A stretch of DNA of 64,000 nt from Hyphomicrobiales bacterium (GCA_900469965.1 UBZP01000004.1:1-64000); one strand, 5' to 3'; positions 43,470 through 54,689 are shown, counted from the first letter of the stretch. Program-made: numbers and translations. Notes: generated by a model not told the origin, from the sequence alone.

Positions 43470-44003
43470 TTACGGCAGCGCGTCGTAGCCTTCGCCGAAG
43501 CCCTTGAGGTCGACGGGGATGCCGATGCCTTCCTCCGGCGTCTGGAAGACGATGAAGGTGGCGGTGGCGCCGGAGCGGAAGGTCTTCAGGAGCTCTTCCT
43601 CGAGCACGACTTCCGCATAGCAGCCGTCGGAGAAGCAGCGCACGAAATAGGCGCGCCCGATGTCCTTGCCGTCGACGTTCAGCCCCAGCCCGTTCGGCAA
43701 GAGCACGCCGAGCGGCGCCAGCACGCGCAGGATCTTCGCCTTGCGGTCGGCCGTCTTCAGGATGACGACGGAAAGCCCGACTTCCGGCCGGTCCTCGGCG
43801 ATCACGTTCTGCATCAGCGCGCACTGCTCGCCGGATGCGCCGGCCGGCTGGTCGCAGACGATCGACCACGCGCCATGGTTCGCCTTCACCGTACCCGGAG
43901 CCTGCGGTGTCTGCGCCAGCGCCGGCGCGCCGGCCGCCAGAATGGCGAGCGCCGCGATCGCGCGAACCGTCCGTGCCAGACGCGAAGGTGAGCGGGAACC
44001 CAT
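43470..44003 (-). CDS. Invasion-associated locus B (IalB) family protein
   Basis: This 177-residue secreted protein has a signal peptide (RTVRAIAALAILAAGAPALAQ). The IalB fold is marked by HGAWSIVCDQPAGASGEQCALMQNV, LLPNGLGLNVDG and YFVRCFSDGCYAEVVLEEELL, with the four cysteines usual for the family. The family name comes from Bartonella, where it aids erythrocyte entry, but free-living Rhizobiales carry it commonly. I chose the ATG at 44003, with GAGG upstream; in-frame ATGs at 44027 and 44036 are also possible. Confidence 0.88.
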   Translation of the reverse strand: MGSRSPSRLARTVRAIAALAILAAGAPALAQTPQAPGTVKANHGAWSIVCDQPAGASGEQCALMQNVIAEDRPEVGLSVVILKTADRKAKILRVLAPLGVLLPNGLGLNVDGKDIGRAYFVRCFSDGCYAEVVLEEELLKTFRSGATATFIVFQTPEEGIGIPVDLKGFGEGYDALP

Positions 44004-44354
44004 GAAAACCTCGAAATCTCGAATCATACGCGTCATTCTTGAATAGCGGCGGCGAAAATGAAAAGCCCTCCGCCGTCTTTTCCAGTCTATACGGCGGAAA
44101 TTGGACGCCCGCGCGCTTTCCGCAACGTTAGCCGCCGTTCCGCCGCCGGCAGCACGGCAACGGTGGTGCGGATCGGCCCGTTCCCGCATCGGTCGCGGCC
44201 TTCCCGGCGGCGGATTCTGTAAAATTTTGGACGGCTGCGCCGCAGACTTGATTTTGCGCAAAAATGCCGCATGCGCAAAGGCCTGTGGCTGTTGCGGCGA
44301 ATGGGAAACTGTGATTTTAAGCAGTCAGCATAGCGGGGATTCTGCGGCAATCGT
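44004..44354. other. Divergent region between the IalB gene and ctaC
   Basis: No gene was found. The sequence becomes progressively AT-richer towards ctaC (TGTAAAATTTTGG at about 44218; GAAACTGTGATTTTAAGCAG at about 44306), which suits promoters. The FNR/FixK-type box is listed separately. Confidence 0.5.
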
Positions 44355-44368
44355 TTGATCCCTATCAA
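44355..44368. promoter_or_regulatory. FNR/FixK-type binding site upstream of ctaC
   Basis: TTGAT-CCCT-ATCAA matches the anaerobox consensus TTGAT-N4-ATCAA exactly and extends as the symmetric GTTTGAT...ATCAAAC. Its centre is about 28 bp before the ctaC start codon, so it overlaps or lies downstream of the core promoter. A bound FixK/FnrN-type protein would more likely repress than activate. Confidence 0.78.
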
Positions 44369-44389
44369 ACGCTTTGGGGAGATTATGTT

Positions 44390-45274
44390 GTGAGAAACAA
44401 GGTTTTTGCAGCGCTGGCGGCTTTCTGCTGTCTGCTGTTCGGCTCGGGCGCCCTGGCCGACCAGCCGGTCGAATGGCAGAAGGGACTGCAGCCCGCAGCC
44501 ACCTCGATCATGGAAGAAATCCGCTGGTTCGAGCAGTACACTCTGTGGTTCATCGTTCCGATCACGCTCTTCGTCCTCGCTCTCCTCATCGTCGTCGTCG
44601 TGAAGTTCCGTGAAGGCGCCAACCCGGTTCCCTCGCGCACCAGCCACAACACCGCAATCGAGGTGATCTGGACCATCGGCCCGGTCATCATCCTGCTGCT
44701 TCTGGCCGTTCCCTCCTTCCAGCTTCTGACCAAGCAGCTCGCTCCGACCGAGGAGCCGGAACTGACGGTCAAGGCCACGGGCTTCCAGTGGTACTGGGGC
44801 TACGAGTACCAGGTCGGCGAAGCGCCGGTCTCCTTCGACAGCCTGCTCCTGCAGGACGGCGACCGCGCTGCCCTCGGCAAGGAGGACCGCGCCACCTATC
44901 CGCGGCTTCTGGCCGTCGACAACGAGGTGGTCGTTCCGGTCGGCAAGCATGTCCGCCTGCTCGTCACCGGCGCCGACGTCATCCACGCCTTCGCCATGCC
45001 CTCCTTCGGCGTCAAGATCGATGCGATCCCCGGCCGCATGAACGAGACCTGGTTCAAGGCCGACCGTGAAGGCCTGTTCTACGGCCAGTGTTCCGAGCTG
45101 TGCGGCAAGGACCATGCCTACATGCCGATCGCGATCCGCGTCGTCTCGCAGGAGAAGTTCGACACCTGGCTTGCTGCGGCTGCCACCAATGTCGGCGAGG
45201 CCAACAAGGCTCTGATGGCAGCCATCGACGGCGAGAAGAAGTCCGTCGACGTCGCCCAGAGCGCCGCGCAGTAA
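44390..45274 (+). CDS. ctaC: Cytochrome c oxidase subunit II (aa3 type)
   Basis: This 294-residue protein has a signal peptide (VFAALAAFCCLLFGSGALA), then TM helices at about 53-75 and 97-115. The periplasmic cupredoxin domain carries the CuA ligands in CSELCGKDHAYM (C-x3-C-x3-H-x2-M) with the upstream His of VIHAF. The aromatic electron-entry stretch GFQWYWGYEY is present. It accepts electrons from cytochrome c. The start is a GTG at 44390 after GGGGAG. It begins the oxidase operon, 18 bp before ctaD. Confidence 0.95.
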   Translation: MRNKVFAALAAFCCLLFGSGALADQPVEWQKGLQPAATSIMEEIRWFEQYTLWFIVPITLFVLALLIVVVVKFREGANPVPSRTSHNTAIEVIWTIGPVIILLLLAVPSFQLLTKQLAPTEEPELTVKATGFQWYWGYEYQVGEAPVSFDSLLLQDGDRAALGKEDRATYPRLLAVDNEVVVPVGKHVRLLVTGADVIHAFAMPSFGVKIDAIPGRMNETWFKADREGLFYGQCSELCGKDHAYMPIAIRVVSQEKFDTWLAAAATNVGEANKALMAAIDGEKKSVDVAQSAAQ

Positions 45275-46957
<1,683 letters not shown>

Positions 46958-46974
46958 GATCCGGAACGACTATG

Positions 46975-46999
46975 GAGGCCGCCGGTTCGCGGCGGCCTC
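46975..46999. terminator. Hairpin in the ctaD-ctaB gap
   Basis: GAGGCCGCC (46975-46983) pairs with GGCGGCCTC (46991-46999). There is no following T-run. Between a highly expressed oxidase gene and assembly genes, it may reduce read-through or protect the ctaD 3' end. Confidence 0.45.
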
Positions 47000-47044
47000 G
47001 CACCTTGAAGGCCGGATGACCCGGCCAGGAAAAGCGACAGGCAA

Positions 47045-47989
47045 ATGGCAATCATCGATCATCACGAAGCGGCCGGCAGTGGCGGGGATTTCGTCCTCTC
47101 CGAGGCGACCGCGCGCGATTACTTCGAGCTCCTGAAGCCGCGCGTCATGTCGCTCGTCGTCTTCACCGCCTTTGCCGGGCTGGTGCTGGCGCCCGGACAC
47201 ATCAACCCGTTCATCGGGGCAATCGCCATCCTCTGCATCGCCGTCGGCGCCGGCGCCTCCGGCGCGCTGAACATGTGGTACGACGCCGACATCGACGCGG
47301 TCATGTCGCGCACCGCCAAGCGCCCCATTCCCTCCGGCCGGATCCGGCCGCGCGAGGCGCTCGCCTTCGGGCTGACGCTGTCGGCGTTCTCGGTCGCGAT
47401 CCTCGGCCTTGCCGTCAACTGGCTGTCGGCCGGGCTGCTCGCCTTCACCATCTTCTTCTACGCCGTCATCTACACGATGTGGCTGAAGCGCTCGACGCCA
47501 CAGAACATCGTCATCGGCGGTGCCGCCGGCGCCTTCCCGCCGATGATCGGCTGGGCCTGTGTCACGGGCGGCGTCTCGATCGAAAGCATCGTGCTGTTCC
47601 TGATCACCTTCCTCTGGACGCCGGCCCATTTCTGGGCGCTGGCGCTGTTCAAGATGAAGGACTACGCCGATGTCGGCGTGCCGATGCTGCCGAACGTCGC
47701 CGGCGAGAAGACCACCAAGCACCAGATCATGATCTATGCCGTGCTGACGGCGATCATCTCCGTCATGCCGAGCTGTCTTGGCTTTGCCAGCCTCGGCTAC
47801 GGGATCTTTGCCGCCGCCATGGGCGCCGTCCTCGTCTGGTATTCGCTCGGCGTGCTGCGCATGCCGGAGGCGGACAGCCGCATGGTCCCGGCGAAGAAGC
47901 TCTTCGCCTATTCGATCCTCTACCTCTTCGCCATCTTCGCCGGCCTGATGGTCGATCACGGCCTCATGGCAGCCGGATGGAGCCTCTGA
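47045..47989 (+). CDS. ctaB: Protoheme IX farnesyltransferase (heme O synthase)
   Basis: This 314-residue integral membrane prenyltransferase attaches a farnesyl group to heme b, giving heme O for the oxidase. The active-site acidic motif is [46 protein letters not shown] and [20 protein letters not shown] are the other conserved loops. The stop codon overlaps the next start (TGATG). Confidence 0.95.
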   Translation: MAIIDHHEAAGSGGDFVLSEATARDYFELLKPRVMSLVVFTAFAGLVLAPGHINPFIGAIAILCIAVGAGASGALNMWYDADIDAVMSRTAKRPIPSGRIRPREALAFGLTLSAFSVAILGLAVNWLSAGLLAFTIFFYAVIYTMWLKRSTPQNIVIGGAAGAFPPMIGWACVTGGVSIESIVLFLITFLWTPAHFWALALFKMKDYADVGVPMLPNVAGEKTTKHQIMIYAVLTAIISVMPSCLGFASLGYGIFAAAMGAVLVWYSLGVLRMPEADSRMVPAKKLFAYSILYLFAIFAGLMVDHGLMAAGWSL

Positions 47990-48129
47990 TGGAAACGGTG
48001 ACGCTCAACGACAAGCAGAAGAAGTCGCGCCGGGGCCGCAACATCGCGCTCGCCGTCGTGCTCGCGGTCCTCGTCGTGCTCTTCTACATCATCACGCTGG
48101 TGAAGATCGCCGGCGGAACGATGGGCTGA
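47989..48129 (+). CDS. Small single-span membrane protein of the oxidase operon (CoxF-like)
   Basis: This 46-residue protein has a charged N-terminus (NDKQKKSRRGRN), one transmembrane helix (IALAVVLAVLVVLFYIITLVK) and the short tail IAGGTMG. Its start overlaps the ctaB stop, and ctaG follows three bases after its own stop. Such a small ORF at this position is conserved in alphaproteobacterial oxidase operons and is thought to help assembly. Confidence 0.85.
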   Translation: METVTLNDKQKKSRRGRNIALAVVLAVLVVLFYIITLVKIAGGTMG

Positions 48130-48132
48130 ACG

Positions 48133-48735
48133 ATGACGGAACGGGCAGGCAAGACGCGGAAACTGGGCAACGGGACGATCGTCGCCGTGTGCCTGACCTT
48201 CGTGGTCGGCATGCTCGGCATGGCCTATGCGGCCGTGCCGCTCTACGAGATGTTCTGCAAGGTGACGGGCTATGGCGGCACGACGCAGCGCGTCGAGCAG
48301 GCCTCCGCCGTCATCCTGGACCGGAAGATCAAGGTCCGCTTCGACGCCAATACCGGCCCGGGCCTGCCCTGGACCTTCGAGCCGGTGCAGCGCGAGATCG
48401 AGCTGCGGATCGGCGAGACGGTCATGGTGAACTACCGTGCCCGCAACAATTCCACAGTCGAGACGACCGGGCAGGCGACGTTCAACGTCACGCCCGAGGC
48501 GACCGGCGCCTATTTCAACAAGGTGCAGTGCTTCTGCTTCACCGAGACGACGCTCGAGCCCGGCGAGGAGATGGAGATGCCGGTGCTCTTCTTCGTCGAC
48601 CCGGCCATCGTCGAGCCGGTGGAGACGAAGAACGTCCATACGATTACGCTTTCCTATACCTTCTTCCCGCATGAGAGGACGAAGCCCGTGGCTTCGGTGA
48701 CGGATGCGGTGGGTACGGATACGGGCAAGCTCTAG
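48133..48735 (+). CDS. ctaG: Cytochrome c oxidase assembly protein Cox11/CtaG
   Basis: This 200-residue protein has one N-terminal transmembrane anchor ([22 protein letters not shown]) and a periplasmic Ig-like domain. The copper-binding motif is in [28 protein letters not shown]. It delivers copper to the CuB site of subunit I. It is tightly packed in the operon. Confidence 0.95.
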   Translation: MTERAGKTRKLGNGTIVAVCLTFVVGMLGMAYAAVPLYEMFCKVTGYGGTTQRVEQASAVILDRKIKVRFDANTGPGLPWTFEPVQREIELRIGETVMVNYRARNNSTVETTGQATFNVTPEATGAYFNKVQCFCFTETTLEPGEEMEMPVLFFVDPAIVEPVETKNVHTITLSYTFFPHERTKPVASVTDAVGTDTGKL

Positions 48736-48797
48736 GAGATATGCGTCTTCGGCGGGACCGCCGGAGGCGACAATGGAGACATTCGGGGATGACTGAC

Positions 48798-49676
48798 ATG
48801 GCGAATGCGCATCAGAAGAATCACGACTACCACATTATCGATCCGAGCCCGTGGCCGCTCTTGTCGTCGATCGGCGCCTTCGTGCTGGCGCTCGGCGGCA
48901 TCGTCTACATGCGCTACCTCGCCGGCGGCTCGCTGAAGCTGTTCGGTCTGGAGATGGCCAATCCCTGGATCATGATCATCGGCCTGGCGATCACGCTCTA
49001 TTCGATGTTCGGCTGGTGGTCGGACACGATCAAGGAGGGCAACGAGGGCCATCACACCCGCGTCGTCTCGCTGCACCTGCGCTACGGCATGATCATGTTC
49101 ATCGCCTCCGAGGTGATGTTCTTCGTCGCCTGGTTCTGGGCCTTCTTCGATGCCAGCCTGTTCCCCGGCGAGGCCATCCAGGCCACCCGCGTCGAGCACA
49201 CCGGCGGCGTCTGGCCGCCGAAGGGCATCGAGGTCCTCGATCCCTGGCACCTGCCGCTCTACAACACCGTCATCCTGCTGCTCTCGGGCACCTGCGTGAC
49301 CTGGGCGCACCACGCGATCCTGCACAACGACCGCAAGGGCCTGATCAGCGGCCTGACGCTGACCGTGCTGCTCGGCATGCTGTTCTCCTTCGTCCAGATC
49401 TACGAATACGTGCACGCGCCGTTCGCCTTCAAGGATTCCATCTACGGCGCCACCTTCTTCATGGCGACCGGCTTCCACGGCTTCCACGTCTTCGTCGGCA
49501 CCGTCTTCCTGCTGGTCTGCCTGCTGCGCGCCATCAACGGTGCCTTCACGCCCAAGCAGCACTTCGGTCTCGAAGCCGCCGCCTGGTACTGGCATTTCGT
49601 CGACGTGGTCTGGCTGTTCCTGTTCTTCGCCGTCTACATCTGGGGCGGCTGGGGCGCACCGATCGCACACGGTTGA
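48798..49676 (+). CDS. ctaE: Cytochrome c oxidase subunit III
   Basis: This 292-residue protein with seven membrane helices reads HDYHIIDPSPWPLLSSIGAF at the N-terminus, then EGNEGHHTRVVSLHLRYGMIMFIASEVMFFVAWFWAFF and WAHHAILHND. GFHGFHVFVGT and WYWHFVDVVWLFLF end it. The ATG at 48798 (MANAHQKNHDYH) fits related proteins. An ATG three codons upstream is the alternative. A strong terminator follows. Confidence 0.95.
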   Translation: MANAHQKNHDYHIIDPSPWPLLSSIGAFVLALGGIVYMRYLAGGSLKLFGLEMANPWIMIIGLAITLYSMFGWWSDTIKEGNEGHHTRVVSLHLRYGMIMFIASEVMFFVAWFWAFFDASLFPGEAIQATRVEHTGGVWPPKGIEVLDPWHLPLYNTVILLLSGTCVTWAHHAILHNDRKGLISGLTLTVLLGMLFSFVQIYEYVHAPFAFKDSIYGATFFMATGFHGFHVFVGTVFLLVCLLRAINGAFTPKQHFGLEAAAWYWHFVDVVWLFLFFAVYIWGGWGAPIAHG

Positions 49677-49700
49677 TCCGTGGCCGATTGCATCGAGAGG

Positions 49701-49724
49701 CGGCCGCAGCGATGCGGCCGTTTT
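49701..49724 (+). terminator. Intrinsic terminator after ctaE
   Basis: CGGCCGCA and TGCGGCCG form a perfect eight-base stem with a GCGA loop, followed immediately by TTTT. Confidence 0.85.
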
Positions 49725-49767
49725 CGCATTCCCGGACGACCGGCAGGCAGCGTCGGAGGAGTTTGAC

Positions 49768-50163
49768 ATGAGCGACGACAAGGCCCTCTATCCGCCCGTC
49801 GATCCGGTGACGACCGGACTTCGCGGCCATTGCCCCCGCTGCGGCCAGGGCAAGCTGTTCGACGGCTACCTGAAGCTGAAGCCGCGCTGCGCGGCCTGCG
49901 GGCTGGACTATTCCTTCATCGATGCCGGCGACGGCCCCGTCGTGTTCGTGCTGCTGATCGTCGGCTTCATCGTCGTCGGCGCCGCCCTGTGGATGGAGGT
50001 CAGCTACAGCCCGCCGCTCTGGCTGCATTTCATCCTCTGGATCCCGCTGGCGATCGGCCTCGGCCTGGCCCTGACCCGCATGCTCAAGGGCGTGCTCGTC
50101 GCGCTCCAGTACCGCAACAATGCGCGGCCCGGAGAGATCGACCGCGGGTCCGATCGTGGCTGA
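49768..50163 (+). CDS. DUF983 membrane protein
   Basis: This 131-residue protein has an N-terminal zinc-ribbon-like part (GHCPRCGQGKLF and PRCAACGLDYSF) followed by two transmembrane helices (VVFVLLIVGFIVVGAALWM; LHFILWIPLAIGLGLAL). DUF983 genes regularly sit between oxidase subunit III and surf1 in alphaproteobacteria, so a role near oxidase biogenesis is inferred. GGAGGAG lies six bases before the ATG. It overlaps the surf1 start. Confidence 0.88.
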   Translation: MSDDKALYPPVDPVTTGLRGHCPRCGQGKLFDGYLKLKPRCAACGLDYSFIDAGDGPVVFVLLIVGFIVVGAALWMEVSYSPPLWLHFILWIPLAIGLGLALTRMLKGVLVALQYRNNARPGEIDRGSDRG

Positions 50164-50899
50164 GCTGTCGCAGCAGCCGGGCCGCGGCCCGGTGCGGGCG
50201 GTTTTCGCCGGCCTCGCCCTGCTGTTGGCGCTGGCGGTGCTCGTCGCGCTCGGGACCTGGCAGATGCAGCGGCTCGCCTGGAAGGAGCAGCTTCTGGCCG
50301 AGATCGCCGAGCGTCGCACGGAGGCGCCGGTTACGCTTCCGGCGCTGGAGGCGATGAAGGCTTCGGGCGGCGATATCGAGTACCGGCCGGTCACCCTGTC
50401 CGGCACCTTCGACCACGCCCGCGAACGCCACTTCCTCGCCACCTGGAACGGCCAGTCCGGCTATCACGTCTATACACCGCTGCGTCTCGCCGACGGCCGC
50501 TTCGTCTTCGTCAACCGCGGCTTCGTCCCCTATGAGCGCAAGGACGCGCAGAGCCGGCCGGAGGGCCAGGTGGCGGGCGAGCGGACGATCACCGGGCTTG
50601 CGCGCGACAGGCTCTCCGAAAAACCGTCCTCGCTCGTCCCCGACAACGACACCGCCAAGAACGTGTTCTACTGGAAGGACCTCGACGCCATGGCAGCGAG
50701 CGCCGGCATCGCGCCGGAAGCCCGCCTCGGCTTCTTCGTCGATGCCGATCCGACGCCCAATCCGGGCGGCCTGCCGATCGGCGGCGTGACGCAGTTCGAC
50801 CTGCCGAACAATCATCTGCAATACGCATTGACGTGGTACGGACTGGCAGTTGCGCTCGTGGGTGTGAGCGGGTTCTATCTCTGGCGGTCGCGGCGCTGA
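50156..50899 (+). CDS. SURF1 family oxidase assembly protein
   Basis: This 247-residue protein has transmembrane helices at both ends (AVFAGLALLLALAVLVALGTWQ and YALTWYGLAVALVGVSGFYLW), typical of Surf1. Family motifs are LGTWQMQRLAWKEQLL, YRPVTLSGTFDH, VFVNRGFVP and the C-terminal NNHLQYALTWYGLA. Surf1 helps insert heme a into subunit I. The GTG at 50156, overlapping the DUF983 stop, is the likely start. An ATG at 50120 would overlap further. Confidence 0.9.
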   Translation: MAELSQQPGRGPVRAVFAGLALLLALAVLVALGTWQMQRLAWKEQLLAEIAERRTEAPVTLPALEAMKASGGDIEYRPVTLSGTFDHARERHFLATWNGQSGYHVYTPLRLADGRFVFVNRGFVPYERKDAQSRPEGQVAGERTITGLARDRLSEKPSSLVPDNDTAKNVFYWKDLDAMAASAGIAPEARLGFFVDADPTPNPGGLPIGGVTQFDLPNNHLQYALTWYGLAVALVGVSGFYLWRSRR

Positions 50900-51052
50900 G
50901 CGAGGCGGCCGACGGAGGCGGATGACCGCTTGGCGCTTTCATCGGCGTCAATTTGTGATAAATGCCAGGGGCTTCGCACGCTGCGACCCGACCGCTGGCA
51001 ACGCCGCCCGCCCGCACCTACATCAGAGCAACCGGACCTGCGATAACCTGAC

Positions 51053-52060
51053 ATGGCTTCTTCGACTGCCCTTTCTCCCCTGACGATCCGCCTCTGCGGC
51101 CCGCGCGGCTTCTGTGCCGGCGTCGACCGGGCGATCCAGATCGTCGTGCTGGCGCTGAAGGCCTATGGCGCGCCGGTCTATGTCCGCCACGAGATCGTGC
51201 ACAACCGCTATGTCGTCGAGGGGTTGGAGGCCAAGGGGGCGATCTTCGTCGAGGAGCTGGACGAGATCCCCGAGGAGCACCGCGCCCAGCCGGTGGTCTT
51301 CTCCGCCCATGGCGTGCCGAAGTCGGTGCCCGAGGACGCGGTCGCCCGCAATCTCTTCTACCTCGACGCCACCTGCCCGCTCGTCTCCAAGGTCCACAAG
51401 CAGGCGATGCGCCACCAGCGGCTCGGCCGCCACGTCGTCCTGATCGGCCATGCCGGCCACCCCGAGGTGATCGGCACGATGGGGCAGCTGCCGGAGGGCA
51501 CGGTGTCGCTCGTCGAGACGATCGAGGACGCCGACGTCTACCAGCCGGCCGACCCCGACAACCTCGGCTTCGTCACCCAGACCACCCTGTCGGTCGACGA
51601 TACCGCCGGCGTCATCGCAAGGCTCAAGGAGCGCTTTCCCAACCTGACGGCGCCCGCGGCCGATTCGATCTGCTATGCCACCACCAACCGCCAGGAGGCG
51701 GTGAAGCAGGCCGCGCCCGGCTGCGATCTCTTCCTGATCGTCGGCGCGCCCAACTCGTCCAATTCCAAGCGCCTCGTCGAGGTCGCGCTGCGGGCGGGGG
51801 CGAAAAAGTCGTTGCTTGTCCAGCGGGCGGCCGAAATCGACTGGAACGGATTGGGCGAAATCCGTACCGTCGGTCTGTCGGCGGGTGCTTCGGCCCCCGA
51901 GGTCATCGTCGACGAGATCATCGAGGCCTTCCGCGCGCGCTTCGACACGACGGTGGAGCTGGCGGATACCGTGGAGGAGACGGAGAATTTCCTGGTGAAC
52001 CGCGAACTGCGCAACATCGAGCTGACGCCGGCCGACATGGCCTTCGTCAACGGGGAATAG
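51053..52060 (+). CDS. ispH: 4-hydroxy-3-methylbut-2-enyl diphosphate reductase
   Basis: This 335-residue iron-sulfur enzyme does the last step of the MEP pathway, giving IPP and DMAPP. The three cluster cysteines lie in [29 protein letters not shown] and [12 protein letters not shown]. Active-site histidines are in [12 protein letters not shown] and [10 protein letters not shown], with IGHAGHPEV. Length and order are normal. In Rhizobiaceae it precedes thrB; here a 113-residue gene has been placed between them. Confidence 0.96.
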   Translation: MASSTALSPLTIRLCGPRGFCAGVDRAIQIVVLALKAYGAPVYVRHEIVHNRYVVEGLEAKGAIFVEELDEIPEEHRAQPVVFSAHGVPKSVPEDAVARNLFYLDATCPLVSKVHKQAMRHQRLGRHVVLIGHAGHPEVIGTMGQLPEGTVSLVETIEDADVYQPADPDNLGFVTQTTLSVDDTAGVIARLKERFPNLTAPAADSICYATTNRQEAVKQAAPGCDLFLIVGAPNSSNSKRLVEVALRAGAKKSLLVQRAAEIDWNGLGEIRTVGLSAGASAPEVIVDEIIEAFRARFDTTVELADTVEETENFLVNRELRNIELTPADMAFVNGE

Positions 52061-52061
52061 G

Positions 52062-52403
52062 ATGGGGCCAGTGGGCGTCGATACAGACTTCACATCTTGG
52101 CAATGGATGCTCTTCCTGGCCAACTCAACCGTGGCTTTGGTCATGACGTGCGCATTTGTCGTCGCGGCCGGTGGCTTTCAGTACCTGTTCTTCAAAGGCT
52201 TGGTCCGACGCCTTATGTCCGGTGGGCCGACGTCACGCTGGGGAGAGAGCCAGGCTCAGAAGCTGGAGGCAACGTTCAGTCCGCTCATCGACGCGCAGAC
52301 AGCGCCGGTTCGAAATCGAACCTGGACGGCTTGGAAGATTTTTTTTGCCTGTTTCTTCTACTTCGTAGCCGTAGTCTTCATCTCGGTCTTGTTGGAAAGC
52401 TAG
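52062..52403 (+). CDS. Hypothetical two-span membrane protein
   Basis: This 113-residue protein has a short N-terminus (DFTSWQWMLFLAN), then a first transmembrane helix (STVALVMTCAFVVAAGGFQYLFF). A soluble part of about 45 residues follows (RRLMSGGPTSRWGESQAQKLEATF), and a second helix ends the protein (IFFACFFYFVAVVFISVLL). Its codons are clearly less GC-rich than those of ispH or thrB. It starts one base after the ispH stop, so it would be co-transcribed. No family is recognised. Confidence 0.65.
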   Translation: MGPVGVDTDFTSWQWMLFLANSTVALVMTCAFVVAAGGFQYLFFKGLVRRLMSGGPTSRWGESQAQKLEATFSPLIDAQTAPVRNRTWTAWKIFFACFFYFVAVVFISVLLES

Positions 52404-52508
52404 AGTGCCGCTCACGAAGCTGAGCGTTTGCTTGCGAAACCAGCTGATGGGTAATTTGGCAATGCCACTGGCCGGTGAATTGCCTGGAATGTAAAGGGAA
52501 ATGGCTCG

Positions 52509-53477
52509 TTGGCAGTCTACACCGATATCACCGAAGACGACCTCGCCCGCTTCCTCCTGGACTACGAGGTGGGCACGCTGCTCTCCTACAAGGGCATCGC
52601 CGAGGGCGTGGAAAATTCCAATTTCCTGCTGCATACGACCAAGGGCGCCTTCATCCTGACGCTCTACGAAAAGCGCGTCGAGCCGAAGGACCTGCCGTTC
52701 TTCCTCGGCCTGATGCACCATCTCGCCGACCACGGCCTCAGCTGCCCGCTGCCGCTGTCGCGCAAGGACGGCGAGCTTCTGGGCGAGCTTTCCGGTCGCC
52801 CGGCCGCGATGATCACCTTTCTCGAAGGCATGTGGCTGCGCAAGCCGGCGGCCAAGCACTGCCGCGAGGTCGGCCGGGCGCTGGCCGAGATGCATGTGGC
52901 CGGCGCGGGCTTCCAGCTCACCCGCAAGAACGCGCTCTCCGTCGACGGCTGGCGGCCGCTCTGGGAGAAGTCCGCCGACCGGGCCGACGAGGTCGAGCCG
53001 GGGCTGCAGGCGGAGATTGCCGACGAATTGGCCTTTCTCGAAAGCCACTGGCCGAAGACCCTGCCGCACGGCGTCATCCACGCCGATCTCTTCCCCGACA
53101 ACGTCTTCTTCATCGGCGACCAGCTCTCGGGCCTGATCGATTTCTATTTCGCCTGCAACGACGCCTATGCCTATGACGTCTCCGTCTGCCTGAATGCCTG
53201 GTGCTTCGAGAAGGACGGCTCGTTCAACCTGACCAAGGGCATGGCGCTGCTCGACGGCTACGAGCAGGTGCGCCCGCTCAACGGCGCGGAGCTGAAGTCG
53301 CTGCCGCTGCTGGCGCGCGGCTCGGCGCTGCGCTTCTTCCTCACCCGCCTCTACGACTGGCTGACGACGCCGCCCGGCGCGCTGGTGGTCAAGAAGGACC
53401 CGCTCGAATACCTGAAGAAGCTGCGCTTCCACCGGATGGTGAAGTCGGCGGAAGAATACGGCCTGGTGCATCGATGA
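52509..53477 (+). CDS. thrB: Homoserine kinase (ThrB2, aminoglycoside-kinase fold)
   Basis: This 322-residue kinase phosphorylates homoserine for threonine synthesis. It has [21 protein letters not shown] at the start, the phosphate-binding [16 protein letters not shown] and TLYEKRV (lysine-equivalent region). The catalytic loop is [15 protein letters not shown], with [12 protein letters not shown] as the metal motif. No in-frame ATG fits. TTG at 52509 matches the MAVYTDI start of relatives, with AAAGGGA upstream. It overlaps rnhA by four bases. Confidence 0.93.
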   Translation: MAVYTDITEDDLARFLLDYEVGTLLSYKGIAEGVENSNFLLHTTKGAFILTLYEKRVEPKDLPFFLGLMHHLADHGLSCPLPLSRKDGELLGELSGRPAAMITFLEGMWLRKPAAKHCREVGRALAEMHVAGAGFQLTRKNALSVDGWRPLWEKSADRADEVEPGLQAEIADELAFLESHWPKTLPHGVIHADLFPDNVFFIGDQLSGLIDFYFACNDAYAYDVSVCLNAWCFEKDGSFNLTKGMALLDGYEQVRPLNGAELKSLPLLARGSALRFFLTRLYDWLTTPPGALVVKKDPLEYLKKLRFHRMVKSAEEYGLVHR

Positions 53478-53914
53478 AGCATGTGGACATTTTCACCGAC
53501 GGGGCCTGCTCCGGCAATCCCGGCCCCGGCGGTTGGGGTGCGGTGCTGCGCTATGGCGAGGTCGAGAAGGAGCTGTCCGGCGGCGAGCCGCAGACGACCA
53601 ACAACCGCATGGAGCTGCTCGCGGCGATCTCGGCGCTCGACGCGCTCAAGGCGCCCTGCGAGGTCGATCTCTACACGGACTCGAAATACGTCATGGACGG
53701 CATCGAGAAGTGGATCCACGGCTGGAAGAAGAACGGCTGGAAGACCGCCGACAAAAAGCCGGTCAAGAACGGCGAGCTCTGGCAGGCCCTCGACGAGGCC
53801 CGCCGCCGCCACAAGGTCACGCTCCACTGGGTCAAGGGCCACGCCGGCCACCCGGAAAACGAACGCGCCGACGAACTGGCCCGCATGGGCATGGAGCCGT
53901 TCAAGAAGCGGTGA
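53474..53914 (+). CDS. rnhA: Ribonuclease HI
   Basis: This 146-residue enzyme degrades RNA in RNA-DNA hybrids. The active-site carboxylates are visible in [39 protein letters not shown] and NERADELAR. The basic handle region ([20 protein letters not shown]) is present. It starts within the thrB stop codon and converges with grpB, overlapping it by 14 bp. Confidence 0.96.
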   Translation: MKHVDIFTDGACSGNPGPGGWGAVLRYGEVEKELSGGEPQTTNNRMELLAAISALDALKAPCEVDLYTDSKYVMDGIEKWIHGWKKNGWKTADKKPVKNGELWQALDEARRRHKVTLHWVKGHAGHPENERADELARMGMEPFKKR

Positions 53915-54428
53915 GGCCGGCAGCATCCGGCAGGGCGTTGCCGACGATCCGGTTGATGAAGTCGCCTTTTGCCGCCGTATAGGCGTCGCCGTCATAGGGA
54001 AATTTCCTGGCCAGCTCCGTCTTCAGGGTGGCATAGGCTGCCGCGGTCTCCGCGTGACCCCGTAGAACGTCGCGAAACACGAGGCGCCGCTCGTGCGTCC
54101 GATTTCCCGGCGGGCACAGATAGACCCGTTGCTGCGGCGTGGCGGACCGTTTCAAGAATGCCCGGACGCCGTCGTCATGGCGATTTTCGCGGGCCTCGTA
54201 TCCTGCGGCAGCGAGCGCATCGCTTGCCGATGAAATGTCGGACGGCCCCGACAGGATGACGTCGACATCGATGACCGGCTTTGCCGGCAGACCCGGCACG
54301 GCGGTGCTGCCGATATGCTCGATGGCAATGGCGCTGGGGCCGAGAATATCGTGAAGTTCTTTTGCGATTTTCAGAAAGTGCCGCGGCCAGGAAGCATCGT
54401 ACGGGACAATCTCAACCAGAGTGGCCAT
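53901..54428 (-). CDS. GrpB family protein (UPF0157 nucleotidyltransferase-like)
   Basis: This 175-residue protein has [51 protein letters not shown] and [17 protein letters not shown], the GrpB signature with the (H)IGST...D-x-D nucleotidyltransferase-like motif. The biochemical role of most GrpB proteins is not settled. Its 3' end overlaps rnhA on the other strand. ATG at 54428. Confidence 0.88.
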   Translation of the reverse strand: MATLVEIVPYDASWPRHFLKIAKELHDILGPSAIAIEHIGSTAVPGLPAKPVIDVDVILSGPSDISSASDALAAAGYEARENRHDDGVRAFLKRSATPQQRVYLCPPGNRTHERRLVFRDVLRGHAETAAAYATLKTELARKFPYDGDAYTAAKGDFINRIVGNALPDAAGLTAS

Positions 54429-54497
54429 GCGCCTCACCCTCCGTCTCCGCCTCGCGCGGGGCAACCGCTCGTCCGAACAGTGGCGCCTCTTTTCCTC

Positions 54498-54574
54498 CGT
54501 CATGCCGGCCCCCGAGCCGGCATCCAGTCACACAAGTCCCTGTGTGAGAAAGGCTTTTCCACGTCGCGGACGCG
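54498..54574. repeat. Dispersed two-hairpin repeat, copy B
   Basis: This element aligns with 4997-5071. Hairpin one has ATGCCGGC (54502-54509) pairing with 54516-54523. Hairpin two has CACACA (54529-54534) pairing with TGTGTG (54541-54546) around a six-base loop. It ends in CGTCGCGGACGCG. Immediately downstream comes CCCCGGATCAAGTCCGGGG, another palindrome of the same intergenic style. The remaining 54429-54657 holds no gene. Confidence 0.7.
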
Positions 54575-54657
54575 CCGCCACGGGACCCCGGATCAAGTCC
54601 GGGGTGAGGGGGGAGCGGCGCCGCCGTGGTCCAGCATGACCCCGGCAACATCCGCGC

Positions 54658-54682
54658 GGGCGGCGTTGCAACAACGCCGCCC
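54658..54682. terminator. Hairpin after the peroxiredoxin gene
   Basis: GGGCGGCGTTG and CAACGCCGCCC form a perfect 11-base stem around CAA, eight bases beyond the peroxiredoxin stop. No T-run follows. Confidence 0.6.
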
Positions 54683-54689
54683 CGTCGTC

